A program made the position numbers and the translations under genes. DNA of 64,000 nt, taken from NCBI RefSeq assembly GCF_000170895.1, contig NZ_ABCS01000005.1:117011-181010 (forward strand). Reading direction: 5' to 3'. This document shows, one piece after another, positions 26,499 through 35,377 of this stretch. The notes under the pieces are model-generated. The model was not told the DNA's origin. It saw only the letters and a program-made list of their open reading frames with translations, and did not search any database. This stretch comes from Plesiocystis pacifica SIR-1 (lineage in GTDB: Bacteria > Myxococcota_A > Polyangia > Nannocystales > Nannocystaceae). Every line of letters starts with the position of its first letter. Position 1 is the first letter of the stretch.

Positions 26499-27401
26499 TC
26501 AAACGAGCGGCAGGTAGACGTCCGTGACCTGCTCGTGCTCGGCCACCCGGGGCACGCGCTCGATGTAGTGGAACACCAGCGGCGCGTCGCGGACCCGCTC
26601 GCCGCTGCCTGGGAGCCAGTCGCGGTACAGGCCCATCACGGTCTCGCCGATGGCGTCCGTGGACCCGCGGTGGCGGGCGACGGCGTAGCGACCCCCGGCG
26701 ATGGTCTTGGCGACCACGCCGGCCTCGCGCGCCCGCGCGTCGCCGTCCAGCGATCGCGCCAGCTCGGCGCACACGTCGAAGCGAAAGTCCTCGGGCGCGA
26801 CGCTCTCGGGGTCGTCGTAGAGCACCCCGAGGGTGCGCGTGCTCGGCTCGGGCGCGGCCTGGCTGCCCCGGCGCCAGGCGATGAAGCGCTGGACCGAGGC
26901 CATCAAGGTCGCCGGGGGGCCGCGGTGCTCGAGGGCGGCGACGGGGATGGGGTCGAGGGTGCGGAGGATCGGGGTGGCGGCGTCGGACATGGCGGCGTGG
27001 CTGTGGTGGAGGGCTCGGGGCAGCTCGAACTGCGCGTGCCAGCGCGGCCAGTCTGGCGCGCGGCGAAAGGCCGTGGGCGACTGACCCTGGACCGCGCGGA
27101 AGGCCCGGGCGAAGGCCTCGGGGCTGTCGAAGCCCGCGCTCAGGGCGACGTCGAGCACCCTCAGCTCGGGGCTGAAGGCGAGCTGCTGGGCGGCCCGGCG
27201 CAGGCGCAAGCGCGCGACGAAGCGGGCCACCGGCACGCCGACGTGGGCGCGGAACTGGCGGTGAAAGTGAAACTTCGACAGCCCCGCGACCTCGGCCAGG
27301 CGCGCCACCGGCAGGGCTTCGTCGAGGTGGGCCTCGATGAACGCCAGGGTCCGCTCGACGCGGCGGGCGTAGAAGCTGCTGGCGGTCTCGGTCGGGCGCA
27401 T
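26499..27401 (-). CDS. AraC-family transcription regulator with GyrI-like effector domain
   Basis: 300 aa from ATG at 27401. The N-terminal 100 residues hold a double helix-turn-helix: LPVARLAEVAGLSKFHFHRQ is the first HTH and VLDVALSAGFDSPEAFARAF the second, followed by GQSPTAFRR. The C-terminal half (from about residue 150) is a GyrI-like/SOUL ligand-binding domain with PIPVAALEHRGPPATL, then a helix VQRFIAWRR, and the ending HYIERVPRV...TDVYLPLV. It resembles the Rob/BltR style regulators that sense hydrophobic compounds. Divergent from the lipoprotein at 27523, which is the likely target. Longer open frame upstream of 27401 lacks a start with a good site. Confidence 0.88.
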   Translation of the reverse strand: MRPTETASSFYARRVERTLAFIEAHLDEALPVARLAEVAGLSKFHFHRQFRAHVGVPVARFVARLRLRRAAQQLAFSPELRVLDVALSAGFDSPEAFARAFRAVQGQSPTAFRRAPDWPRWHAQFELPRALHHSHAAMSDAATPILRTLDPIPVAALEHRGPPATLMASVQRFIAWRRGSQAAPEPSTRTLGVLYDDPESVAPEDFRFDVCAELARSLDGDARAREAGVVAKTIAGGRYAVARHRGSTDAIGETVMGLYRDWLPGSGERVRDAPLVFHYIERVPRVAEHEQVTDVYLPLV

Positions 27402-27522
27402 CGGGCCCACCGACCATGGCCCATCTGGGTCGAAAAAGCCTGACCGATCTTGCTCGGCATCGCTGAGGAGGTTTTTCGAGGCGCAGTTAATCCACTCACT
27501 CGCCGTCGGTATTACGCCAGTG
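27402..27522. promoter_or_regulatory. Divergent promoter region between AraC-type regulator and lipoprotein
   Basis: 121 bases separate the two starts. It has an AT-richer part (GAGGTTTTTCGAGGCGCAGTT) and no gene. Both promoters and any AraC-type operator must lie here, but I cannot fix the boxes. Confidence 0.4.
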
Positions 27523-28743
27523 ATGGCTAACCAGCACACCACCAACGGCCGATCCAAGGCACCCTTGTACCTCGCCATGTTGTCACTAACGGCCATTGTC
27601 GCCTGTGACCTCGAGCCTGAGCAGGACGACGACGAAGACCGAACGATCATCACGACGGTCACCGAGGACGGGATCTACGAGGTCGACGCGACACCCGACG
27701 ACGAGCTCGGGGCGAGGGAGCCCGAACGGCTCCCGCCGCTCCTCGCCCGGGTGCAGCGGGGGACCTCCGCGGTCGAGTGGCGAGCCCCGGACGATAGCCG
27801 CGGCGAAGTCATGCTGATGATCTCGGGGACCGAGGCGGACACCCCGATCATCGACATGGACACCGCCGAGACCCTGAGCCCCGTCGAGGCATGGGTCGCC
27901 ATCGCGGACGCCCCGCGGGCGGTCCCCGAGCGCCTCCTGGCCCGGGCCACCGAGGCGGATCTCGAGCTCCTCGACAGCCCCGCGCGCATCGACAGCCTCC
28001 GCGCCGAGGTCCACGAAAAGGTCGCGCAGGCCCTCGAGCTTGGCTACGACGGCGCTGCGGCCGAGCACGAGCCCCACGCCTGGGGGACCTGCACCGCGAG
28101 CCAGGTCGCCACGGCCCGATCGGTCTACGGTAAGGGCTACACCAGCGCGGCGACCTGTGGCAACAACACGGGCCTCCACACGACCCATCGCGACTACTGG
28201 TACTGCAACGCCGGGGACTGCGACTACGATCTCGCGCTCACGGACATCGCCACGGGCGCCTGCATGCCGACAGTGACCGGTGGCGCCGCGATCGTCGGCG
28301 ACCTGACCGCGGTGACCATGCGCGTCAACGCCTGGAACAATCACTCCTTTTCGACCCCCAGCCACCGCATCCGGGGCTTCGCCTACGAGTGCCACGGAGA
28401 CAACCCCGTGCAGGTCCACATGGACTACGGCTCCGACGACTGGGACTGGAACCTCGCCAGCGGCTACTACGTGGGCGTGACCATCCTGGGTAGCCCCATG
28501 CTCCCGGGGCGCGCGAAGGCGATCAACATCGTCAGCTTGGGCTCGTGGGCGGACGGAATCGGGCAGTCTGGGGCGAGCTATAAGTCCTCGAACTTCTCGA
28601 TCACGAGCAACGCCGCCCCTGGGGATCACGGGATCTTCTGCACCGACGCCCAAAAGCGACTGGACATGGAGGAGGGACCCACGGGCAACGGCCACGAGTG
28701 GTGTATCGGGTCGTGCTCCGTGGGCAACTGCTGGGATTACTGA
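27523..28743 (+). CDS. Secreted lipoprotein of unknown function
   Basis: 406 aa from ATG at 27523; a GTG immediately upstream is an alternative. Residues 1-28 form a lipoprotein signal: basic start, hydrophobic core LYLAMLSLTAIVA and lipobox cysteine at 28, followed by Asp at +2 and an acidic linker EPEQDDDEDR. The mature protein has an N-terminal region to about 180, then a Cys-rich domain (TCTASQVATAR, ATCGNN, YWYCNAGDC, GACMP) with many aromatic and Asn/Gly residues, ending GSCSVGNCWDY. The paired cysteines suggest disulfide-stabilised extracellular fold. No family recognised. Divergent from the AraC-type regulator. Confidence 0.75.
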   Translation: MANQHTTNGRSKAPLYLAMLSLTAIVACDLEPEQDDDEDRTIITTVTEDGIYEVDATPDDELGAREPERLPPLLARVQRGTSAVEWRAPDDSRGEVMLMISGTEADTPIIDMDTAETLSPVEAWVAIADAPRAVPERLLARATEADLELLDSPARIDSLRAEVHEKVAQALELGYDGAAAEHEPHAWGTCTASQVATARSVYGKGYTSAATCGNNTGLHTTHRDYWYCNAGDCDYDLALTDIATGACMPTVTGGAAIVGDLTAVTMRVNAWNNHSFSTPSHRIRGFAYECHGDNPVQVHMDYGSDDWDWNLASGYYVGVTILGSPMLPGRAKAINIVSLGSWADGIGQSGASYKSSNFSITSNAAPGDHGIFCTDAQKRLDMEEGPTGNGHEWCIGSCSVGNCWDY

Positions 28744-28972
28744 CTCGAGCGCGGCCGGCTCGGGCCCGGCCCGGCCCGGTCTTGGACGGGGAGGTGATTG
28801 GCCTCGTGGATAGGGCGCGGCGTCGACGTCGAGGGCTCTCTATCCCTTTGGTGGGCCTCGAACACGAGGCCTTCAACCCGCACAGGAGAGAGAACACGAC
28901 CCGCGACAACACCCTCGCTCTCCAGTCTAGCAACCCCCGCCGAGGCCGCTTCGTGCGTGGCCTCGCCGCCGC
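28744..28972. other. Convergent intergenic spacer with hairpins
   Basis: 229 bases between the converging lipoprotein and oxygenase genes. It contains GGCCTCG-AACA-CGAGGCC at 28854-28871, a perfect seven-base-pair stem that could terminate either transcript, but there is no T-run after it. A second GAGGCC...GGCCTC pair lies at about 28939-28961. No coding sequence is supported. Confidence 0.5.
28854..28871. terminator. Possible bidirectional transcription terminator hairpin
   Basis: Stem GGCCTCG/CGAGGCC with loop AACA. No U-tract follows on either strand, so intrinsic termination would be weak. Confidence 0.35.
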
Positions 28973-29956
28973 CTAGCCCAGCCCGATCTCGCGCAGGCGC
29001 TGCCGCAGGAACGCGTCGGCGTTGATCGGCTCGGGGTAGGCGTTGGGCCGCTCGTCGCTGACGCACCCGCTGAGGGTCTCGATGGAGAACTCCGAGTTGG
29101 GGTGGACGAAGAAGGGGACCGAGTAGCGCGGCTTGCTGCGCCACGGCTCGGGCGGGTTGACCACGCGGTGGATGGTCGAGGGCAGCACGTCGTTGGTCAG
29201 GCGCTCGAGCATGTCCCCGACGTTGCACACGACCACGCCCTCGATGGTCGACACGGGGATCCACTCGCCGCTGCGGGCGAGCAGCTGCAGGCCCGGCTCG
29301 CCCGAGCCGACCAGCAAGGTGATCAAGTTGATGTCGCCGTGGGCCGCCGCGCGCACGGCCCCGTCGGCCCCCTGCTCGCCGCCCAGGGCCGGGTAGTGGA
29401 TCGGCCGCAGGATCGAGTTGCCGTGGTCGACGACGGTCTCGAAGTAGTCGCCGGGCAGGCCCAGGTGCAGCGCGATGGCCCGGAGCACCCGGCGGCTGAG
29501 ATCGTCCAGGGCCGCGTAGAGCTCGCTGAGGGTGTCGCGGAAGCCGGGCACCAGGTCGTCATCGGGCCACACGTTGGGCGCCATGGAGTCGCCCCAGTCG
29601 CTGCCCTCGGGCACGTCGCGGCCGACGTGCCAGAACTCCTTGAGGTCCGGCACGCTCGCGTCCTTGGCCTGCTCGACGCCGAAGGCCGTGTAGCCCCGCT
29701 GGCCCGCGCCGCCCTCGACGTGCAGGGCCATCTTGTCGTCCGTGGGCAGGGAGAAGAAGCCCTCGAGGACCGCGTAGGCCCGGGCGATCAGGGCCTCGTC
29801 GAGCTCGTGGCCGCGGATGCCGACGAAGCCCCAGGTCCGCAGGGAGTCGCCCAGATCCGCGACGAAGGCGCTGCGGTCCGCGTCGTCACCACGGTCGAAG
29901 CGGCGGATGTCCAGCTGGGGAATCTTCGCGACGATGTCGGGGGAGGCCTCGGTCAT
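28973..29956 (-). CDS. 2-oxoglutarate/Fe(II)-dependent oxygenase, isopenicillin N synthase-like
   Basis: 327 aa, the usual length. The N-terminal DIOX_N part has WGFVGIRGHELDEALI and the kinked RGYTAFGVE motif. The catalytic core carries the iron ligands H206 and D208 (AAHGDINLITLL), H263 (STIHRVVNP) and the 2-oxoglutarate-binding R277 with S279 (PRYSVPFF). All key residues are present, so an active oxidase or hydroxylase is expected; the substrate cannot be read. Cytoplasmic. Same strand as, but 81 bases downstream of, the envelope-protein operon. Confidence 0.88.
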   Translation of the reverse strand: MTEASPDIVAKIPQLDIRRFDRGDDADRSAFVADLGDSLRTWGFVGIRGHELDEALIARAYAVLEGFFSLPTDDKMALHVEGGAGQRGYTAFGVEQAKDASVPDLKEFWHVGRDVPEGSDWGDSMAPNVWPDDDLVPGFRDTLSELYAALDDLSRRVLRAIALHLGLPGDYFETVVDHGNSILRPIHYPALGGEQGADGAVRAAAHGDINLITLLVGSGEPGLQLLARSGEWIPVSTIEGVVVCNVGDMLERLTNDVLPSTIHRVVNPPEPWRSKPRYSVPFFVHPNSEFSIETLSGCVSDERPNAYPEPINADAFLRQRLREIGLG

Positions 29957-30037
29957 CGGGGCCTCGATATCACGGCGGCTGCGGCCGCAAAAGACCGCCC
30001 GCGCGACGAACTTGCGCCCCTCGCGGGCTCTGCGGAT

Positions 30038-31798
30038 TCAGCGGTTGGTGGGCAGCGTGGCCCACAAGATCGCCCCCCAGACCAGGGGCACGAGGTTCAC
30101 GCTCACGCCCAGGCGCAGGTCGGTGAGCGAGCCTTCGTTGCTGCCCAGGTACTGGTGGCTGAACTCGAGGCCGAGCACGCCCCACAGCGCCTCGAGGGCG
30201 AGGCCGTGGCGCAGGCCGTAGACCCCGGGCTCGCCGTCGTTGCCCACGTCGATGCCGCCCAGCACCAGGCGCGGGCGGTAGTAGGCCGCGATCACGTGGG
30301 TGCCGAAGCCCAGGCCCACGCCGACGTCGAACAGGTGGCCGCCGCGGCTCTCGTGGCGCTCGAGCCGGTAGGCGAGCTCGGGCCACACCCACAGCGTCGG
30401 GCCGCGGTCGCGGTCCAGGGGCGCGAGCATGGCCCCGGCGCCGACCTCGAGGGAGTAGGCCGAGGGCGGGCGCGCGCCGAGGGGGAAGGTCACCCCGTTG
30501 TCGATGCGCAGCGTCGGCATCCAGAAGATCTCGGGCAGGGCGTCGCTCTGGGCCTCGCGAGCCTCGCGCCGGGCGAGGCGATCGAGCAGGCGCTGATCTT
30601 CGATGGGCAGGGGATCGTCCGCCGGCGCCTCGCCCACGGCGCGCAGCTGGTGCACGCTGAGCCCGGCCTGGCTGGCGATCCAGGCCCGGTCTTCGGCCTC
30701 GTCGACGGTCAGCGCGTGGACCAGGCCGACCTCGCCGTCGATGAGCACGAAGCGGTCGCGCTCGAACAGCCACAGCTGCCCGCCGGCGGTCGCGACCACC
30801 CGATCGCCGGTGGCCGCCGAGATCCCGGCGAGGCCCGCGAAGCTCGGCGGTGGCTCGTCGGCGCGGGGCGGGCCGAGGGGGATGGGGTGCTCGCGGACGG
30901 GGACCGTGCCGAGCACGCGCAGCGGGTTGGGGCGCGGGCCTTCGGCGGCAGCCTCCGCTTCAGCTTCGGCTTCGGCCTCCGCCTCCGCCTTTGGCTCAGT
31001 CGGCTCGGCCGCCTCGCTCAGGCTCACGCGCAGCTCGCCCACGCGCAGCTCGAGCAGGCGGTCGCGCCCGGCCCGGACCCACAGGGTCTGCGTCACGTCG
31101 CTGTACCAGGCGTCGGTCCACGGCGCCTCGATGGACTCGGGCGAGAGCCCCGGGAGCAGCGGCCGATCCCACTCGCCGTCGCGGAAGCGGACCAGCATGC
31201 CGTCGCGGCCGACGAGGTGGATGGTCCCGCCCGGGGTCGCGGCGGCGTCGAGGGGGCGCAGGGTCTCGGGGTAGGGGTAGACCCGCCAGCGCAGGTTGCC
31301 GCGCTCGTAGAGCGCCCGGGTCTTGCCGATGGCGTAGATGAAGCCGCCGGAGTCCACGGCCACGGCCACGAGCTCGTCGCCCTCGAGCAGCGGGACCCGA
31401 TCCTCGGCGACGCTGCCCGGGCTCCAGCGCACGACCCCGCCGTCGGCGGCCACAAACACGGCCAGATCCCCGCCCAGGCCCCGGCTGCCGTCGGCGTCGA
31501 TGAACACCGACTCGCCCTGGGCCCCCTCGAGGGCCTCGCGCAGCGCCTGGCCGTCGCGGTCGACGACGAACAGGCTGCCCTTGCCGCCCGCGACCACGCG
31601 CTCTTCGCCGTCGAAGTAGAGCGAGCGGACCCGCTCGTCTCCGCCCTGCGCGTCCTGGGGGAGCTCGATCGCCCGGCCCGGATCGCCCGAGTCGACCACG
31701 CTGGTCCCCGGCGCTGGCGCCTCGGCCTCGTCCGGAGCCTCGGTCAGCGCCAGCGCCAGCGCCGACGCCAGGCAAGCGCGCAGCGCCAGCCCGATCAT
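30038..31798 (-). CDS. Secreted propeller-like protein with C-terminal membrane-barrel-like domain
   Basis: 586 aa. ATG at 31798 overlaps the DUF885 stop (ATGA), so it is coupled to it. Residues 1-20 form a signal peptide. About 30-420 repeat short blades (SLFVVDRDGQ, FVAADGGVVRWSPGS, IYAIGKTRALYERG, HLVGRDGMLVRFRDG) like a beta propeller sensor domain. An (AE)n run around residues 265-285 splits the propeller. The last 160 residues (YSLEVGAGAM, YRLERHESRGGHLFDVGVGL, GVLGLEFSHQYLG, DLRLGVSVNLVPLVW) alternate as in an outer-membrane barrel. Probably a cell-surface protein; no specific role is visible. Confidence 0.6.
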   Translation of the reverse strand: MIGLALRACLASALALALTEAPDEAEAPAPGTSVVDSGDPGRAIELPQDAQGGDERVRSLYFDGEERVVAGGKGSLFVVDRDGQALREALEGAQGESVFIDADGSRGLGGDLAVFVAADGGVVRWSPGSVAEDRVPLLEGDELVAVAVDSGGFIYAIGKTRALYERGNLRWRVYPYPETLRPLDAAATPGGTIHLVGRDGMLVRFRDGEWDRPLLPGLSPESIEAPWTDAWYSDVTQTLWVRAGRDRLLELRVGELRVSLSEAAEPTEPKAEAEAEAEAEAEAAAEGPRPNPLRVLGTVPVREHPIPLGPPRADEPPPSFAGLAGISAATGDRVVATAGGQLWLFERDRFVLIDGEVGLVHALTVDEAEDRAWIASQAGLSVHQLRAVGEAPADDPLPIEDQRLLDRLARREAREAQSDALPEIFWMPTLRIDNGVTFPLGARPPSAYSLEVGAGAMLAPLDRDRGPTLWVWPELAYRLERHESRGGHLFDVGVGLGFGTHVIAAYYRPRLVLGGIDVGNDGEPGVYGLRHGLALEALWGVLGLEFSHQYLGSNEGSLTDLRLGVSVNLVPLVWGAILWATLPTNR

Positions 31799-33663
31799 CC
31801 GCGCCCCTGCGCCGCGACCCAGGCCCGCACCCGACGGCGGAGCACCGGCAAGCTCACGGCCCCGGCCCCGAGCACCTGGTCGTGGAAGGCGGCGATGTCA
31901 AAGCGGTCTCCGAGCGCGGCCTCGGCCTCGGCGCGCAGCTTCAAGATCTCGAGCTGGCCGTACTTGTAGCCGAGCGCCTGCCCCGGCCAACCGACGTAGC
32001 GGTCGACCTCGTTGACGATGTTGGTCTCGGCCAGGGCGGTGTGCTCGCGCATGAAGGCCCGGGCCTGCTCGCGGGTCCAGCCCTTGCTGTGCATGCCCGC
32101 GTCGACGACCAGCCGAGACGCCCGCCAGGCCTCGTAGCTCAGCGCCCCGAGGCGGTCGAGGTCGTCGCGGTACAGGCCCATCTCGTCGGCGAGGCGCTCG
32201 GTGTACAGCGCCCAGCCCTCGACGAACACGGTCACCCCGGCGGTCCGCCGGACCATGGGCAGCTCGTCGAGCTCGAGGCTCAGGGCGATCTGCAGGTGGT
32301 GCCCCGGCACGGCCTCGTGGACCGCGAGCGCCCGGGCCTGAAAGCGCGGCCGCGTCGTCGGCTTGGAGGTGTTGACGTAGTAGTAGCCGATGGCCTCGTC
32401 GGGGGTCGGCGGGCCGTAGTAGCCGACGTAGGTGAAGGGCGCCTGGTAGTCGGGGATGCGCTTGACCTCGCAGGGGGCCTCGGGCAGCGCGTTGAACCAC
32501 TTGGGCAGCTCGGCGGTGGCGGCCGCGAGGCTGTCCTGGGCGAAGGCCTCGACGGCCTCCGGGCTGTCGAAGTACAGGGCCGGATCGGTGCGCAGGCGCT
32601 CGAGCACCGCCGCGCGCCCGCCCTCTTTGACGAGCGCCTCGCCGAATACGGACGCGCCCAGGCGCTCGAACTCCGCGTCGATGCGCGCGATCTCCTGCAG
32701 GCCCAAAGCGTGGATGTCCTCGGCCGTGCGCGGCTCGCTGAGGTGCCGGAGGATCATCGCCTCGTAGCAGGCCGCGCCCTCGGGCAGGGCGCCGATGCCC
32801 ACGGCCTCGGGGCCGCGCGCGGCCCCGAGCAGCTCGTCGCGGACCAGGGCGGCGAAGCGGTCCACCCCGGGGCGGAGCTCGCCGTCGATCACCGCTTCGA
32901 GATCGGCCTCGAAGGCCGCCCGCTGCTCGGCGGTCCAGCCCGCTCGTTGAGCCTCGAGCTTGTCCCCGGCCTCGATGAACAAGCCCCAGCCCTGGGCCTC
33001 GGTGCCCAGCTGCGAGTCGAGCAGCTCGGCGACGCGCTCGAGGGTCTCGCGGTCGGCGACCCGGCCGCGGCTCAGGCCGTCGCGCAAGTCGGCGATCCAC
33101 GCGTCGACCACGGGCCCGTAGGCGCGCAGGCGCTCGAGCTCCGCCTCACCGGCGGCGGCGTCGACGAGGTAGGCCCGGCCAAAGGCGCCGTTGATCACCT
33201 CGACGGGGTTGGTGTTGAGGGAGATCGACCACGACCAGTACTCGCACACCTCCGCCGCGCGGCTGCTCTCGAGCTGGGCCCGGAAGGTCGCCGCCGTGAT
33301 CGCGTCGCGCTCGCTCAGGCTCGCGTTGGCCTCGATGGTGTCGAGGGCCGCCAGCCACCGCTCGCGCCGCTCCCGACCCGCCTCGCGCCCAGCCGGGCCG
33401 TACTCGCCCCAGCCCGGCGCGCCGTAGTAGGGGCTGTGGTCGAGGGTGCTGCCCCAGTGCTCGGCGAGCAGCTCCCGGAGCTGCGGGTCGTCGACGCCGA
33501 CGACCGCGTCCGCGATCGCCTCGGCCCGGCCCGCGTCGGTGTCCTCGGTCTCCGTCGGCGTCACCGCGTCCGTCGGGTCCGCGTCGGGCCCCGGGCGGCA
33601 AGCCGTGAGGGCGACGAAAGAGGCGAAGAGCGCGAGACGGGAGAGCGAGGACGGGCGGGGCAT
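31795..33663 (-). CDS. DUF885-family lipoprotein, putative metallopeptidase
   Basis: 622 aa with a lipoprotein signal (cysteine at 22, LTAC) and an acidic linker DPTDAVTPTETEDTDAG. The body matches DUF885: YYVNTSKPTTRPRFQA, then around residue 450 the zinc-binding-like helix HEAVPGHHLQIALS, a FVEGWALYTERLADEMGLY helix and RASRLVVDAGMHSKGWTREQ. The HE...HH and the later EGWA-Y are the family's proposed metal-binding residues. Secreted or periplasmic peptidase is likely. Coupled downstream to the propeller/barrel protein. Confidence 0.85.
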   Translation of the reverse strand: MPRPSSLSRLALFASFVALTACRPGPDADPTDAVTPTETEDTDAGRAEAIADAVVGVDDPQLRELLAEHWGSTLDHSPYYGAPGWGEYGPAGREAGRERRERWLAALDTIEANASLSERDAITAATFRAQLESSRAAEVCEYWSWSISLNTNPVEVINGAFGRAYLVDAAAGEAELERLRAYGPVVDAWIADLRDGLSRGRVADRETLERVAELLDSQLGTEAQGWGLFIEAGDKLEAQRAGWTAEQRAAFEADLEAVIDGELRPGVDRFAALVRDELLGAARGPEAVGIGALPEGAACYEAMILRHLSEPRTAEDIHALGLQEIARIDAEFERLGASVFGEALVKEGGRAAVLERLRTDPALYFDSPEAVEAFAQDSLAAATAELPKWFNALPEAPCEVKRIPDYQAPFTYVGYYGPPTPDEAIGYYYVNTSKPTTRPRFQARALAVHEAVPGHHLQIALSLELDELPMVRRTAGVTVFVEGWALYTERLADEMGLYRDDLDRLGALSYEAWRASRLVVDAGMHSKGWTREQARAFMREHTALAETNIVNEVDRYVGWPGQALGYKYGQLEILKLRAEAEAALGDRFDIAAFHDQVLGAGAVSLPVLRRRVRAWVAAQGRG

Positions 33664-33718
33664 GGACGCGACGGAAGGATTTCAGGCCCGGGCAATCCGC
33701 GCAAGCCGGCCCCTGGAG

Positions 33719-35155
33719 CTATCCGTCCTCGCCCCCGGGCTGGACCTCTGCGCTGCGCTCTTTGGGCCACAGCGACGCCAGCGGCCCCGCGAATTTGAGC
33801 GGACCGACCATGCGCCAGAACGCGAGCAGGACCAGCGAGTACACCAGCAGCACCCCGAGCACCGTGAGCTGCTGCCCCGGATAGCCGTCGGCGAAGGTCC
33901 GCACCGGCCACGGCATCATCGCAAACAGGGGCAGGGCCAGCAGGGCCGAGGGCGTGACCGCGAGGACGTAGTTGCGCGCCGTCGGGCCCTGGAGCTGGGG
34001 GTCGAGCATGCGCAGCAGCGCCAGGCCCGTGGTCGCCGTGCCCGTGAGCGCGCCGTAGGTGATGATCGCGTGGTGGAAGGGCTGGTCGGGGAAGGCACGC
34101 CGCGCCAGCCACACGCAGGCCAAGAGCGTGCTCAGCCCGCCCATGGTGGTGATGAACAGCACCGGCGCGAGGTACTCGAGGAAGACCTCGATGCGCACCG
34201 CCGCCAGGGCGGCGCAGGTCGCCACGTCGACGATCGCGCTGGAGATGCGCGCGAGCAGGTCGTCGTCCAGGGGCGTGCCGCCGGGGAGCTTCGCGGCCAG
34301 GGGGCGCAGGGCCAAAGCGAAGCCCGTGGCGATCAAAAAGTGGAAGCCGTAGATCGTCGACTGCCGATCCTCGGGCACGAGCGGGGCGACCTTGGACAGG
34401 AACAGCCAGGTCCCCAGGTAGACGATGGCGATCGCCACGAGCTGGCCCGTGAGCGGCTCGAGGCCGCCGAGCTCGGCCCGGCGCGCGGGCGGGCGCTCGC
34501 ACGGGGCTGCGTCCGCGTCCGCGCCCTCGCCCTCGGCCCCGCCGCCGAGCAGCGACAGCCCAGCCTGCTCGTGCCAGCCGCGGCGCCGGCCATAGGCGAC
34601 CAGGGCCACGCCCCCGACGCAGCACCACGCGTAGCCCATGGCCGCGACGATCAGCCCCAGCTGCGCCCCGTCGGCGAAGCCGTAGTCCTTCGCCCAGCTC
34701 CCGCCCAGGGTCATCGCCGGCCCCGGGCCCTGGTTGAAGCCCAGGGGCAGCAGCATCGAGAAGCCCGAGTGCAGCGCCTTCTCGCCCGCGGCCGCGTTCC
34801 AGATCAGCACCGCGAGCAGGCCGATGACCCCCTGCATGGCCGCCAGCGCCGGGATCGCAAAGGTGATCGAGCGCGTCGCCCCCGAGCGCGAGTTCTTCTG
34901 CGGCGCCTGCAGGCTGACCGAGATGAACACCAGCGCCAGCGCGTGGTAGATGATCAGCTCGAGGCGCTCGCTCGAGAAGGGCAGCAGGTCCGCGCCCGCC
35001 GGGCCCAGGGCCATGCCCAGCACCCCAGCGATGAGCGCGTCGGGCATGCCCAGGCGCTGCAGGGGCGGGAGCAAGCGGCGCAGGCCGACCGCCGCGGCGA
35101 TCAACGCCACGATGATCAGCAGGTCTTGTACGTAGCCTCCGGCCCAGTACTGCAC
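33719..35155 (-). CDS. GltS-like sodium/glutamate symporter family protein
   Basis: 478 aa with about eleven hydrophobic segments. The conserved core includes LPLGFNQGPGPAMTLGGSWA, where the Gly-rich re-entrant loop normally reads GFxGGHGTA, so the second Gly-His is changed, and YGALTGTATTGLALLRMLDP near the end. An extra cytoplasmic loop (rich in Glu, Ala and Asp) lies in the middle. The family exchanges sodium for glutamate or related dicarboxylates across the inner membrane; substrate is uncertain because of the altered loop. First gene of the minus-strand group that continues with DUF885. Confidence 0.75.
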   Translation of the reverse strand: MQYWAGGYVQDLLIIVALIAAAVGLRRLLPPLQRLGMPDALIAGVLGMALGPAGADLLPFSSERLELIIYHALALVFISVSLQAPQKNSRSGATRSITFAIPALAAMQGVIGLLAVLIWNAAAGEKALHSGFSMLLPLGFNQGPGPAMTLGGSWAKDYGFADGAQLGLIVAAMGYAWCCVGGVALVAYGRRRGWHEQAGLSLLGGGAEGEGADADAAPCERPPARRAELGGLEPLTGQLVAIAIVYLGTWLFLSKVAPLVPEDRQSTIYGFHFLIATGFALALRPLAAKLPGGTPLDDDLLARISSAIVDVATCAALAAVRIEVFLEYLAPVLFITTMGGLSTLLACVWLARRAFPDQPFHHAIITYGALTGTATTGLALLRMLDPQLQGPTARNYVLAVTPSALLALPLFAMMPWPVRTFADGYPGQQLTVLGVLLVYSLVLLAFWRMVGPLKFAGPLASLWPKERSAEVQPGGEDG

Positions 35156-35377
35156 GGCGGCTAGTGTGCCACCGGACTAGCCTGCGTGGGCCCCAGTCCC
35201 CCAAACAGAGACTCCTGTCACAGGTCCGGGGCACAGGAGGGCGGAAGCCCGACCGCCGGGGAGGAGGCCCCGTGACGGCTTTGCCGGCGCGGGGGAGGGA
35301 CCGCGAAGCCCCTCCATCGAGATTAGGGGCTAGGGGGCCGTGGAAGGGCTTCCGGTAGGAAGTCCTGGTGCGGGCTC
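35156..35377. other. Intergenic region with dyad-rich sequence, no gene
   Basis: 222 bases between hpt and the GltS-like gene, both on the minus strand. Very GC-rich with several inverted repeats (for example GGGCGGAAGCCCGACCGCC near 35240-35258 and GAAGCCCCTCC...TTAGGGGC near 35308-35333). Contains the hpt transcription end and the GltS promoter by necessity. No riboswitch or known RNA could be confirmed. Confidence 0.4.

Noticed and set aside
25801..26517. Alternative plus-strand frame of 238 aa overlapping the DUF4328-like gene
   Set aside because: Arg/His/Pro-rich with no motif; the 205-aa frame has clear membrane segments and a family pattern.
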